NCBI RefSeq assembly: GCF_000210295.1
Contig: NC_026743.1
Coordinates: 1,054,001-1,118,000, forward strand
From: Trypanosoma brucei gambiense DAL972
Taxonomy: Eukaryota > Euglenozoa > Kinetoplastea > Trypanosomatida > Trypanosomatidae
DNA length: 64,000 nucleotides
Reading direction: 5' to 3'
Part shown: piece by piece, positions 20,893 to 31,625 of the stretch
How the letters are laid out: each line of letters begins with the position of its first letter
Position numbering within the stretch: the stretch's first letter is position 1
Program-made: the position numbers and the translations under genes
The notes under the pieces: model-generated
The model's input: the letters and a program-made list of their open reading frames with translations, nothing else
What the model was told of the DNA's origin: nothing
Database searches by the model: none

Positions 20893-22884
20893 ATGAAACC
20901 GCGAGACCTATGGGAACTTATGGTGGAGATCCTCGGTCCGTGCCTAAACAAGTCTGATACGCGCGACACGGACGTTATTGTGGATGAAACGCTTATGACA
21001 TGTAGTTCACTGGAGGATGGGCAGGAAGCCCTAGTACGCGACGCCGTGGCAGGCACCCTTCATTTTGAGAAAGTGTGTGAAGGGATGTTGAGAGGTTTTT
21101 GTGATTACTGCCGGCGAACCAATTTAGACAGATGCTCCATGTACCTTATCGCGTATTTTGTGGTGTTTCGGTACGAAAAAGTAGGAGGTCACAATCTACG
21201 GGAAATGTTCTATCGCAGCACTACTACAAATATTCTCGTGGATTACTTGGAGTACATGACCGATCCGGAGGGCGTCACGGAACACTCGTGTGGTTACTGG
21301 AACGCGCATTATGATTCTTCCTTTGTTGAAAACTTTGTTTGTCACACACTGCAAGATGTGGCGACCCAAGTGCGCCAAGATATTGTCGAGTGGTTGCAGG
21401 CGAAAGTCCCTGGTGGCGTGGTGCCAGTACGTGAGTCGACGGAGGAGGATGTGTGTAAGAGGCTTTTATCCACCGCGAAACCAGCTTCCACTGTCAAAGC
21501 TCCACCTTCATCGCTCTGGGAAGTTAAACCTCCGACGCTTCCACCAGCGGAGGTAAGAGAAATGATGTTCACTATCCCTGAGGAGCGGCCGCCGCGTATC
21601 GACTGTTCAAAACCGCCAACGGCCGCAGTGCTTCCTCGCAAGACTCCGACGGTGCCCATTGGGTTTAGTTTCATGCAACGGCGCCCGCTTTCCTCTTTTA
21701 GAAAGAAGATACAGGAGCGAGGGAAAGCTGGAGCTGCAGCCGCATCCTCAGAACTTCGACCACCCGAAGTGAAGGTGGTGACGGATAAGCCAGTTGAAGT
21801 ACGCCCGACTGCTGGCACTATACGGAGGGAGGCGTTGTTGTATATTAAAAGAGAGGAAGAGAGGAAACGTGCATTGAAAGAAGTGGAGGTGAGTCTTCAT
21901 GACGCTCGAGAATACGACGACTGGAGGGAGAGGGAAAGGAAGAAGGAAGAGCAGGAACAAGCTGAAGAGGTCGTTAGGCGCAAGGAAAAAATTAAGCAAA
22001 TCGCTGAAAGTGCAACAGAAAAGCGAAAAGCAATTGAAGAAGCGAAGAAAGCTATGACTCAGAAGTGTAGGTCGGAAAAACTCTCGCTAGAGGAAGCCTA
22101 TGCCGCTCAGAAAGAATTTTACAAAACCTACCAACAGGGCATTGTGGAGGAAAGAAAGAAGGAGAATTTAGAAAAGCGTGAGAGGGCTTTGAAGCGCATG
22201 AACAGAGCTCGGTTCTCCGCTGCTGCGCGTGTGCGAGATGAAAGGGAGAGGCTCAAGGAAGAGGCAAACGAGGAACAAGAAAGGATAAGGGAAGAACGGC
22301 TCGCCATCATTCAGGAGATGCAGGCGCTGCGAGAACGAAACCGCCAGCGGAAGGAAGAGCAGGCACAAATGAATTTTGAGAGTCGCGAGGTGCCTTCCCA
22401 CTCTTATGTGAGTCATACGATGACTGATCGCGAGCTAAGGGAAGAATTGAGTCGGTTAAAGGTAGAAAACGCTCATCTTGAGGAGGAGCGGCGGGCTCAA
22501 CTTCGGGCCGCGAGGCAAAAGGAGCGTGAAAAATTGGAGGCGTTGCTGCTGATGTGTGCCAAACGACGTCAAAATGTCCGGCGCGCGCGCGTTGAGGAAA
22601 TCGCGATCAAGAAGGCACAGAGGGCCGCTCTCGAGGAGGCACAGAACGATGAAGCACAGAAGAAGGCTCAAGCCACATGTGATATGCTAAAGCAAAAGAG
22701 GAACAACAAACGAGCAGAACATTTGGCGTTTGCAAGGGAAGACCGGATGCGGCAAAACAAACTAGTTCTCCTCGCAAAAGATGCACACACTGTTGAGGAG
22801 AACCGCTGGAAACAGCAGGAACTTGGCGTCGTAAATAGAATTACACTGAACCAGAACAAGAGACTTTACTCTATGCAGGCGTAG
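20893..22884 (+). CDS. CFAP99-like cilia and flagella associated protein
   Basis: 663 residues in two parts. Residues 1-175 form a helical globular domain with a HFEKVCEGMLRGFCDYC motif, a YLIAYFVVFRYEKVGG motif and a TNILVDYLEYM helix, the layout I associate with the N-terminal domain of CFAP99. A disordered linker rich in Pro (about 185-300) is followed by TIRREALLYIKREEE, resembling the ILREAAL..K.EE motif of CFAP99. Continuous charged single helix or coiled coil runs from about 315 to the C-terminus. Axonemal localisation would be expected. The assignment comes from remembered family layout; a generic flagellar coiled-coil protein is the alternative. Confidence 0.65.
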   Translation: MKPRDLWELMVEILGPCLNKSDTRDTDVIVDETLMTCSSLEDGQEALVRDAVAGTLHFEKVCEGMLRGFCDYCRRTNLDRCSMYLIAYFVVFRYEKVGGHNLREMFYRSTTTNILVDYLEYMTDPEGVTEHSCGYWNAHYDSSFVENFVCHTLQDVATQVRQDIVEWLQAKVPGGVVPVRESTEEDVCKRLLSTAKPASTVKAPPSSLWEVKPPTLPPAEVREMMFTIPEERPPRIDCSKPPTAAVLPRKTPTVPIGFSFMQRRPLSSFRKKIQERGKAGAAAASSELRPPEVKVVTDKPVEVRPTAGTIRREALLYIKREEERKRALKEVEVSLHDAREYDDWRERERKKEEQEQAEEVVRRKEKIKQIAESATEKRKAIEEAKKAMTQKCRSEKLSLEEAYAAQKEFYKTYQQGIVEERKKENLEKRERALKRMNRARFSAAARVRDERERLKEEANEEQERIREERLAIIQEMQALRERNRQRKEEQAQMNFESREVPSHSYVSHTMTDRELREELSRLKVENAHLEEERRAQLRAARQKEREKLEALLLMCAKRRQNVRRARVEEIAIKKAQRAALEEAQNDEAQKKAQATCDMLKQKRNNKRAEHLAFAREDRMRQNKLVLLAKDAHTVEENRWKQQELGVVNRITLNQNKRLYSMQA

Positions 22885-23773
22885 ACCCACAACCCTTTTT
22901 GTGTAAAGAGCATTGGCCCATGTAGATGGGGAGCACTGCCATCCGGAGTGCATATGTATTACTTTTAAAAAGAAAAAACAAGAAAGCACCGCTAGACTTT
23001 CTCCCCGTCTTCCATATGTATTTATTGTTATTATTATTGTGCACTACTCACCACATCTATTTTGCCCTCCCCCTCCCCCCTCCTTCAGATGATATTAGAT
23101 CGTTGTAAAGAGGTAAACCGAAGTTGCAAACTTTTCGTTGCAGGGTCGATGTTGATGTGCTAGAGGCGGAGACACGGCGTTGCCCCTTTGGTCGCTTGGA
23201 ACAAAGTGTGGGAGGGCACGCGCATCCTCAGCGCTTTTTGAATTTTTTGCTTGATGTGCCAACCAACGCAACATTTCGTTGAGCCTTTGCGGAAAGGTAT
23301 TAAACAATTCGGTGGAGGGTTGCGATGTTTGTTTGAGCGGTGTTGGAAATGACAGTTTGTGGCGCATGCAGTGACGGGAGCTTTTTGGGGGGGGGTGTAG
23401 GGACTGTGCAAGAAGAGGGGAATTGTGGAGTCATGTTTCGGGGGTATTACTGCGGTGTTAGTGTCTCAGAAGGGGCGTCGGCCACGCATTTTTACTTCGC
23501 AGATGCTTGCACACATTGGTATAATCATCCCCGGAGGAATCCAGTAGCTGTGTTCAGCGTGTTTCTTCGTCAGAAGTTTTTTTCTTTTGCGTCGTCAGTC
23601 GCCGCAGGTTTTGTAAGCGGTGATGCAGTTGCAACCAAAAGAAAACCACTTTAACGTAACTGAAGCTGTGTAGTCCGCATGCTTGACTTCCATTTGTGTG
23701 TGCACATAGATCAACACTTCACCACTGGGGTTATTTGTTGTTTGTTTAGTTTGTAGGAAGGCAACCCCGTGGT
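22885..23773 (+). other. Intergenic spacer of about 0.9 kb
   Basis: Contains TTATTATTATT near 23025-23039, a pyrimidine tract at 23068-23089, and a G9 run at 23387-23395. A 104-codon open frame at 23340-23654 has no motif and is taken as UTR. A TTTGTTTAG acceptor-like site lies near 23740-23750 before the next gene. Confidence 0.4.
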
Positions 23774-24880
23774 ATGAGGCGGTGGGCCAGTTACACTTGC
23801 TTCGGTGCCATCACGATGCGGCTCCCCATTCCTAAGTTGGCGGAAAGGCATATGCACTCACCGGCGTCTCTGACGTGTCGAAAGGGAGTCCCTACAAGCA
23901 CGACCGCGGCGGTGGAAATGACTTACTTCCAGGCAATCAACTCTGCGCTCGATCTTTCACTTTTGCGCGACCCGAAGACGGTGCTGTTCGGGGAAGACGT
24001 CTCATTCGGTGGTGTATTCCGTTGCTCACTTGGCTTGGCTAAGAAGTATGGTTCTAAAAGGGTCTTTGACTCACCGCTTTCCGAGCAAGGCATAGTTGGC
24101 TTCGCAATTGGAATGGCTGCCGTTGGATGGAAACCAATTGCAGAGGTGCAGTTCGCAGATTACATATTTCCGGCTTTCGACCAAATTGTTAACGAGGCCG
24201 CAAAGATGCGCTTCCGCTCAGGGGGTCAGTTCTCCTGTGGTGGGCTCGTGGTACGCTCTCCGTGCTCAGCTGTGGGGCATGGAGGGCTTTATCACTCCCA
24301 AAGTGTGGAGGGTTATTTTAACCACTGTGCCGGTGTCAAGATTGTTATGCCCTCCACTCCATCGGAAGCGAAGGGGTTATTGCTGCAATGTGTTGAGGAG
24401 GAGGATCCGTGTATCTTCTTTGAACCAAAGCTCCTGTACCGCTCCGCGGTGGAACTTGTTGAGCCATCGTATTACACAATACCGCTGGGAACCGGTCGGA
24501 TTGTCCGGGAGGGGAAGGATGTGACTATTGTCACGTATGGAACACAAGTTGCGGTTGCTTCGAAGGCGGCTCAGCGTGCGGAAAAGGAGGGCATCTCGGT
24601 GGAGGTTATTGACCTTCGGTCATTAAAACCATGGGATCGAGAGATGGTGGCGCAGTCCGTTCGGAAGACTGGTCGGGCAATCGTGACGCACGAAGCCCCT
24701 AAAACTAGTGGTTTTGGTGCGGAGCTTATCTCCAGCATCGTCGAGGACTGTTTTCTTTCACTGGAGGCGCCCCCGAAGCGTGTGTGTGGGTTAGACACGC
24801 CTCACCCGTTACATGAGCAGTTGTATTTACCGAATGAGGCGAAAGTATACGAGGCAGTGAAGGAAGTGATCGCGTTCTAG
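23774..24880 (+). CDS. Branched-chain 2-oxoacid dehydrogenase E1 beta subunit, mitochondrial
   Basis: A 368-residue transketolase-like E1 beta subunit. The first 45 residues are basic and hydroxylated, a mitochondrial presequence. The pyrimidine-binding domain follows: TYFQAINSALD, LFGEDVSFGGVFR, FDSPLSEQGIVGFAIGMA and AEVQFADYIFPAFDQIVNE, all hallmark blocks with the catalytic Glu in the FGEDV strand. The C-terminal domain has DVTIVTYGTQV, EVIDLRSLKPWD and THEAPKTSGFGAE. The GVFRCS...YGSKRVFD region and the KLLYR block fit the branched-chain enzyme better than pyruvate dehydrogenase. With E1 alpha, E2 and E3 it degrades Leu, Ile and Val keto acids. It is the last gene of the plus-strand unit. 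Confidence 0.9.
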   Translation: MRRWASYTCFGAITMRLPIPKLAERHMHSPASLTCRKGVPTSTTAAVEMTYFQAINSALDLSLLRDPKTVLFGEDVSFGGVFRCSLGLAKKYGSKRVFDSPLSEQGIVGFAIGMAAVGWKPIAEVQFADYIFPAFDQIVNEAAKMRFRSGGQFSCGGLVVRSPCSAVGHGGLYHSQSVEGYFNHCAGVKIVMPSTPSEAKGLLLQCVEEEDPCIFFEPKLLYRSAVELVEPSYYTIPLGTGRIVREGKDVTIVTYGTQVAVASKAAQRAEKEGISVEVIDLRSLKPWDREMVAQSVRKTGRAIVTHEAPKTSGFGAELISSIVEDCFLSLEAPPKRVCGLDTPHPLHEQLYLPNEAKVYEAVKEVIAF

Positions 24881-25216
24881 GCAATATCGACATTCGTACA
24901 TTTTATTTTTTTTGAGGGATTTACCAGTGACTACCGTGCGTTGTCAATGTATCTGTTTTTCCATACATATCGCTGTACCTCCTGTGTGGCAGTAGAACGG
25001 GTATCAGTGAAGCTTCGGAAAAAATAAAACGTTTACAAACAACCCGAAGCAGAGGCGGTACGGGTTCACACGTGGATCCTGTGGTCACAACCAAATGTCA
25101 GTTTACTCAGCTCGCCTCTGTTTGTCCTTTTTATCTTTACTTGCGCCAACTGGCAATCTGGGGTAGTTGCAGAGAACTCTACTTCCTAGGAGGATTTCCG
25201 GTGTGTGGGGAAGTGA
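24881..25216. other. 3' end of the plus-strand unit
   Basis: Downstream flank of the E1-beta gene: T8 run near 24906-24913 and mixed sequence without any gene. The 3' UTR and polyadenylation zone of the last plus-strand gene must lie here. Confidence 0.4.
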
Positions 25217-26524
25217 TGTCTGCTCGGGTGGTTTCATAACAAGGATGCGGCTGTTGTTTGGATCACGGCGTCCCTGTCGCTCCAACGGTGCAGCGGTTAC
25301 CCGCTCTTGAACCGATGCTCAAAAAGTAAAAAGCCAGGACGGAGAGGAACCGTTGGTCGCTTGAGCTGCGGGACCGGAACCCGAAAAAAAAAAAAAGATC
25401 AAAACATCGAACAGCACAAATGGGTTTGCGCAGAACGTGGCTTTCAATCCAAGAGTGCAGGTGTACTAACATTGTGCAGGCCACAGAAACACTACATGAC
25501 CAACGACAGTCCCTTTCCACCCCACACTGGCGGAACCATAATCCACACTGAATATGATAAAAAAAACACACTCCAGTGAGGAATCTGTGGGTTCAAATTG
25601 ATTTAGCAGAGAGGCCCGACAATACGTCATGGAATAAAGAGCAGAGGTCAGCTTTAGCACATCATTCCAGTGGTGGAGAAACGGATAGGCACACAAAGTG
25701 AAAACCGGCCGCATCAACCCAACACCAATGAACAAAGTGATAACACCACTAGTTCAACCCCTGGAGAAAATGAAGCGATATATGGACCTCGCAGCTATAT
25801 ATTTCACACGTAAAATGGACTAGTGATAAGTCACGGGATGAAATACTGCGAAGTACAACCGCAAATGGGGTCGCGAGGAATAAAAAGGCAACGGGAACTC
25901 GAGGAGAATGCAAGTATTCCACCGAAGGGCTCCCGAGCGACGGAAACGAGAGGGCATCCAGTGAACGACCCAGTAGGCACATCTGAGCCGCTACAATGCA
26001 CGCAATGTGGCTTTGTATCACAATCAAAAGGGGGAACAACACCAAACACCAATATTCAACACCGCAGAGGCCATCCCCTGGAGAGTAACGCTGGTACAAA
26101 ACGGAGCCGTTCCATCACAGAACAAGAGGTATCCCTCATTTGGAACACGGTAACTATAGGTCTAAATGACACCTGTTGCACGCAATGCCGTCATACGCAT
26201 GTATCAAAAGGCAGCCTGATGGAGCACTTCGGGGGAATGCATAGACAGCATCCATTCTCCGTAGCAAAAGAATCTCCACCACCGCTCCGGAGCTTCAACG
26301 TCAGAGGATTTCATCTACACTTCACGTTCGTAAACCGAAATAAGATGTCCCACTCAACATCAGGTTTATCTATACATCGCCATCAAAAACATGAAATCTG
26401 CATTGAAAGGAAACATACACACTTCAGCGAATGCGAAGGGAATCCCACCCACATACTCGTGCGCTCAAGCCTAAAGTGCTCCGCAGTTACTTCGGGCTTG
26501 AGGGCGAAAATATGCAGAAGATAG
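25217..26524 (+). pseudogene. Decayed multi-finger C2H2 zinc-finger reading frame
   Basis: One plus-strand frame runs from 25217 to 26524 and is broken only by in-frame stops (TGA 25577, TAG 25604, TAG 25655, TAA 25811), with no frame change. Zinc-finger-like units recur along it. WVCAERGFQSKS, near 25420, has lost its second Cys. ICGFKLI is near 25583. CTQCGFVSQSKGG, near 25997, is followed by H-X3-H. CTQCRHTHVSKGSLMEH, near 26177, is a perfect C-X2-C-X12-H-X4-H. A last unit near 26330 has lost its Cys pair but keeps SGLSIHRHQKH. The last open piece, ATG 25838 to 26524, could encode 228 residues. An A14 run follows at 26705. It may be a remnant of a retroelement with N-terminal fingers or of a zinc-finger gene; I cannot decide. 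Confidence 0.6.
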
Positions 26525-26704
26525 TGTTCACCAAGGACCTTGCACAATTCCTCCTAGAAATTGAGAAACCCCTCATTCTCTTCCAACATGTACTTCCTTC
26601 ATTCGAGAGGAACACCCCTATAAAGGAGAATATACTACACAAAAAGCTCCCCACTCCTCTGAATGAAAATTGTAAACTCCACTATGCTCTTCTACGTTTG
26701 GCTT

Positions 26705-26718
26705 AAAAAAAAAAAAAA
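26705..26718 (+). repeat. A14 run downstream of the zinc-finger relic
   Basis: Fourteen consecutive adenines lie about 180 bases after the last open piece of the finger frame. This could be the 3' poly(A) of an inserted retroposon or simply a spacer homopolymer; similar runs occur elsewhere in the window. Confidence 0.4.
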
Positions 26719-28019
26719 GATGAGGCAGAACCCTTTCACTCTCAAGTAAACTGTTTTTGCCATTATGGAAGACCGAGGACTAAAAGCTGAACGTTTGCAA
26801 CTGGTCACGCATAACTAGTTCGGATATAACCTACAGATGTCTTCCGTAAAGCAAATATAGTGCGCTCCAACCTAGATGGCAATTCGTTGACAGCACGTCC
26901 ACTGAAGAGCATTATAAAAAAAAACGTTTAAGCGATTGAGGTCGCGACGACACAAGCAACTTGTACAGCGACCTCATAGATAATGAAATCGCCGCCATCA
27001 TTCGATCAGCCGCACGACCGGCCGCCAGCAACGGCAGTAATGGGACGTGAAGATCGCTTTGATGCGCGTTTCACCCTAATCCAGTTTCGAGTGTAGCGTA
27101 TTCCCCTCTGCGCTTCTGCTTTATGTCTCCCACCAAAACATCAATTTTACATATTAGGTGTGTCATTCTGCAGTTGTTTCTTCCACTGCAATCTCATCTG
27201 CTATTGCACTGTCTTTCCAAACAACGTGGTGGAAGAAAATAAGCTGCATAGAAATCACCGCACTCTTTCTACAGACTGTGAAAATCACCTTTCCATACAC
27301 GGCTCGGGATTCCATCCTCCGCGCCACTCGGTCTTTCATTGTCTCCAGTACCGTATTTAGCACCTTTTCAATTGGCACTGCTTCCGCACAATGACTGCAT
27401 CCCACTATTCAGATGCCCCTTTAATTCTGTATTCTTCCATGTTGCCGATGATTGCCGTTTCTGTACCCGATGAAGCGTCTAAACTCACCAGTTCATTTGT
27501 TCAAACGTTTCAGTCCTTCTTATTGAATATCCCCATTTTTTTCGGCGTATGAGCCCTCCTCCATTTGTCTTTTGCGTTTGCTTTTATACCCACCCACGGA
27601 AGGGAAATTTATTCTCTGGAGCCAATGTCCAAGGAGCTTTAAGTGTGGATTACACCTTGGTTTTTGGTTTCGGAGCACCATCCCTCCACTAAATTCAGCC
27701 ATTCAAGTATTGGTTTGTTTCGCGGGTATCGCCGGCTTATTGCGCTAAAAAAGCGCCTTTTGGTGGTTGATTGCGTGTAATATTCCGTCGCCCTCGTGTT
27801 TGCCGCTTTTCAAACAGATATCAGTCGTGCTTTTTTGAGCATGTCTTGTTTGTTCGAGTCCGAGGAAACCCCAGCAATGTTGCCCAGCAACTGGGGTTGG
27901 ATTCTTTTGGGGACTGGGTACGTTTCCTTTGCCATCCTGCACGGCCGTAGCGGAAAAACACGAAGAGGGGATGCTGTTCTCGGGGCTTTGCTTTGTCTAC
28001 CATCTGTGTGTCTTCGTCC

Positions 28020-28520
28020 GCTAAAATCAACAATGCTCTGGAGAATCTGATCCGAGACCGGGCCTCAGCACAGCAGTGGGGAGTTTTAGATCCTTTGCAA
28101 GATTTGCGGCATAACACAAGTGAAGGAACCGAGACCTGAATTTGGCAACCGAAAGGAGGATGAGGTGGCGGGGTTTGAGGCGATTGTGGGTGTTGACGGG
28201 ATCGCAGCAATGCCGGAACAACGCGGAAGATGCCGTCAAAAAGACGATTAACATCTGCAGTGAGGTGGCAAAGAAACACAGCATTACAGCTCGTAGGGAT
28301 GATCGACGGAAGCGGAAAGTGTGCGGCAACGCTAGAAGAGATATGTCACATTGGAACGGCGGCGGTGCGTGATTCCAGGAAAACGGGAAGTTGTTGGGAC
28401 AATTAAACCGGTGCTACCGGTAACAATATCGGTGCCACAAGGGATGCAGAGCTTGAGAGAGCAACAGAAATGTTGGCAGGCGATAGTGATCCCATGAGCC
28501 CCATAATCACTTTAAGGAAA
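28020..28520 (+). pseudogene. Coding-like relic in mixed frames
   Basis: In frame with 28023 the sequence reads KINNALENLIRDRASAQQW, then stops. In another frame near 28200 it reads QQCRNNAEDAVKKTINICSE, and back in the first frame near 28320 it reads CAATLEEICHIGTAAVRDS. These helical, Cys-spaced stretches look like protein-coding DNA broken by frameshifts and stops. The style (Cys between amphipathic helices) recalls VSG or ESAG-like surface proteins, but I cannot identify the family, so this is a weak call. Confidence 0.3.
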
Positions 28521-30764
28521 CGTTTCACTGGACGATTTTGAGAGGAAAGGAAACGCGAAATCTGGGCGTGGCAGCCACATTGGCCGCTAGCAAGGAATGA
28601 TTTCAAGTTTGGGTGGAATATTTTACGGAAATGAACGAAACTGCATCCGGAACGAATCATCAGGAAGAACTAAGCCCTAAGACCAGTTTCCCTATTAAAG
28701 TTTATTTACCATTGACCTCACAAAAATTTTGAAACTCAACGGTGAACCTAGCGGCTTTTCGGCTACTCCCCCAAACCTGGAAAAAAAAACAGTTTCCCTG
28801 AACCCGAAAAGCCCTGCCCGCTCAGCAAACTTACGCCATGCACAATCCCGTGAAGGTAACACATCCCCAAAACACACTGCACAGCCCATTTCGCTGGACT
28901 GCACACTTCTTTCATACCGCTAATATTTTCACCCCTAAATTAACGCGCCCGGACACTCACATGTATACCTGTAAAATTATGCAACTGCTTTGACGAAGCT
29001 ACACCCACGTTGTGTTGGGTGCTTCTGTAATCCTATGGTGTTCAGCGCTCTCCCATACTTTAAAAAGCATACTACGCCGTTGTTTTTAGTATTACACCCT
29101 TCCTGTTTCCATTGGCACGCCCTCCGTAGTGGCATTTGCCGCCAGAATCCCTGTTCTAGAGGAGGTTTGTTGCATTTTTACGCTTCTTTCGGTAGCGGCC
29201 GTTTGTACGCACAGGGTGGTGTACATGCGTATATGTAGTGGTTGTTATTTTTTATGGAAAAAAAAGCTGTTGAACCCTGTGACTTTAAGGTGCTGAAAAT
29301 AAGATTGGGACGAGGTTACATCTTATCCGTGGATAACCTTATAGGTGTGGAAGTGGAGGGACCATTCTCGAGAGTTACTTGGAGGTCAAACACACATACA
29401 AGCGGCAGGCAAATATACTGAAAGGGGTGTGCCCGTGTTGGTGTTTGTGTGTGCGCGCAAATGTCGCCCCTGGCGTTTTTGATGGATATGTAAGCTTTGA
29501 AAGCAACCTCCTAGGGATTTGAAACATCTGTTGGATTCTGAAACTTGACAATTTCAGACTCGCGCAACACTGAGTAGCCTTTTTGACTTACTTACGTTTT
29601 GTGACCAAGCGAAGAAGTGAGGGAGACGCGATGGCGAAGAACCACTTCTTCAGATTCACTAGTTGGGGTAACAAAAGTTTCAGCCCCCTTTCAGGCGTAG
29701 TGAACAGCGGAGGCATAACTGATGAGGGCGGTGGATTCTTCACCAACTTCGACTCACCTCATTAAAATGAATGCCTCCTTACCGCGCCAACGCAACGGCA
29801 GGTGGCTAAATCGCGCATATTTTTGTGCCCATTCCCTCGCCACACAACTCTATGAAAATATCTTCCTCGAGGAGCTAATGGGAAAACATATCTCAGCCAC
29901 CATTTGCGAACGCAACTTCGTATGTTGAAGCGGGGGTTGTGTGAGGTGGGAACCGCGAAGGAAAGGTTGTACGTTGTGGTGGCGGTTGTGAGGTGGCGCT
30001 GTTTTTTTTTTTCCTCCCTTTTTTTCTTGAGTGGGGATTACGGGGTTGCCGGTTTGTGGAGTATTATAGCACATGCTTTCCACCCGTAAGCTGCGGTGGT
30101 CCTCCTTTCCCCCAATCATCTCGCCCCGTACGGACAATAATGGAAGTGAACTTTGTTTTGAGTTTGGTGTCGTCAGACCATTGGAAGAAGTTATAGTTAA
30201 GGGATATAAGTCCCCGTAGAGAAAGTAAACGCCTGTCCAAATACTTATTCTATGCCACATTGTACGGAAACGCCACCACCCATATACTGGTCGCACCGTC
30301 AGTTGAAGTTCTCTATCCTGGCGTCAACGAAGTGCTTTTAAGGGTTCTCCTAGCGTCTAAACTCGTCCACTTTCACTGATGCCGTTTGGGTACGCTCCCC
30401 CCAACCCAACCGTAACTAACCTCTCTACACACCGCTTCATATCTTCAAACACATTTTCGTACCACCGTGAACTTTTGTTCTACACCTTTAGTATGACACG
30501 CATTCGTAGGAAGTAGCATCCCCTCTCCGTCACAACAAAAAAGAAAATTATTGGGTGCGACAGTGTTCCCACTATAATGGCTCTCGCCATGTGTTTTTTG
30601 GTTTTATTTTTCAGTGAGCCGTTCGCAAAGGTGTATTTCCTCCTCCGTAAGCTTGGCCTGTGCTACAAACATTGATAAGATATCATAATATTTCCACATA
30701 ACCCCCTCAATATCATGACTACCTCCCCACATGAACCACATTTGCTCCGATAAGCGCCTTCCCA

Positions 30765-30796
30765 CACCCACACCCCCCCCCACACACACACACACG
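30765..30796 (+). repeat. C-rich and CA dinucleotide tract
   Basis: A run of CCCACACCC followed by a C9 stretch and (CA)n, inside the strand-switch region. Simple-sequence repeat. Confidence 0.8.
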
Positions 30797-31625
30797 CTGA
30801 CTGAAATCTTAAACTACATAGGGGAATACCCTATTTGCATCACAGCGAAATTCACCTTGGCTGTGGGAACCCCACCGAACAACTTCACGCTTGCAAAGTT
30901 ACTCGGATCACAACGGATACTTCAAAAAATTCCCAACACAACTACATTCCACACCGCAGTGTGGCACCCCACGAGGTGTCCAAAATGAACATCCTCTCAA
31001 TTTTCCTTATTCCTCACATACTTACAAAACAGAAGAGAAGCACATGCGGGGAGGAGGGGGGGGGGCGAGGAAAGATGCACCCAACCCATTTCCATCGGAT
31101 ATCATAAATCACCAGGGGTAACTTGTTCTTTTTTTTTTTTAAGTCTTCCCAAACCCTCCCCAAATATCAAAACGCCCCCCCCCCAGCCCACAACACCATC
31201 AGAAATTGGTGGCAAAAATCCCTCCCCTCCCTTTCCGGTCTTTTCGCTGGCCGGTGAAGTGTAGAATGGAAAACATCACGTCGAGTTCACCTTCACTACG
31301 CACCAACTATCCGCACTCTTCGCCTCCACAACGATGCGGTACATCCTCAGAACCCCACCACCTCCAAAAAAGAAGGCGGTGATGGAATGTTATTATCCCT
31401 GTCTTTCCTTCTTTTCCATCGTGAATATTAGCACTATCAATAATACCCTCACATAATATCTCTACACAAGCCCATTACAGACACCGCTTCAGCTAGTTTT
31501 CATCCCTTTGGCGGTATATCTCGATGGGGAAATTATGCGTCATTCACCCATGATATCATCACAACAAGTAAACATACCACACACCAATTCGGAGTGTCAG
31601 AGAATGTGGTATGATGTTGTTGGGT

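Larger units (their letters stand above)
26525..31625. other. Convergent strand-switch region, no intact gene
   Basis: Plus-strand genes end at 24880 and minus-strand genes begin their last member at 31626, so the two units converge here. Open frames are short on both strands. Coding-like fragments in shifting frames appear at 28.02-28.52 kb (plus) and 30.60-30.80 kb (minus), suggesting old gene relics. Short homopolymers (A14 at 26705-26718, T12 at 31129-31140, a C-run near 31170-31180), a C/CA-rich tract at 30765-30796 and a G10 run near 31055-31064 are present. Such regions in T. brucei are transcription-termination zones; that role is inferred from layout. Confidence 0.6.

Noticed and set aside
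25307..26524. Intact zinc-finger gene
   Set aside because: Four in-frame stops interrupt it; only the last 228 codons stay open and these begin in the middle of the array.
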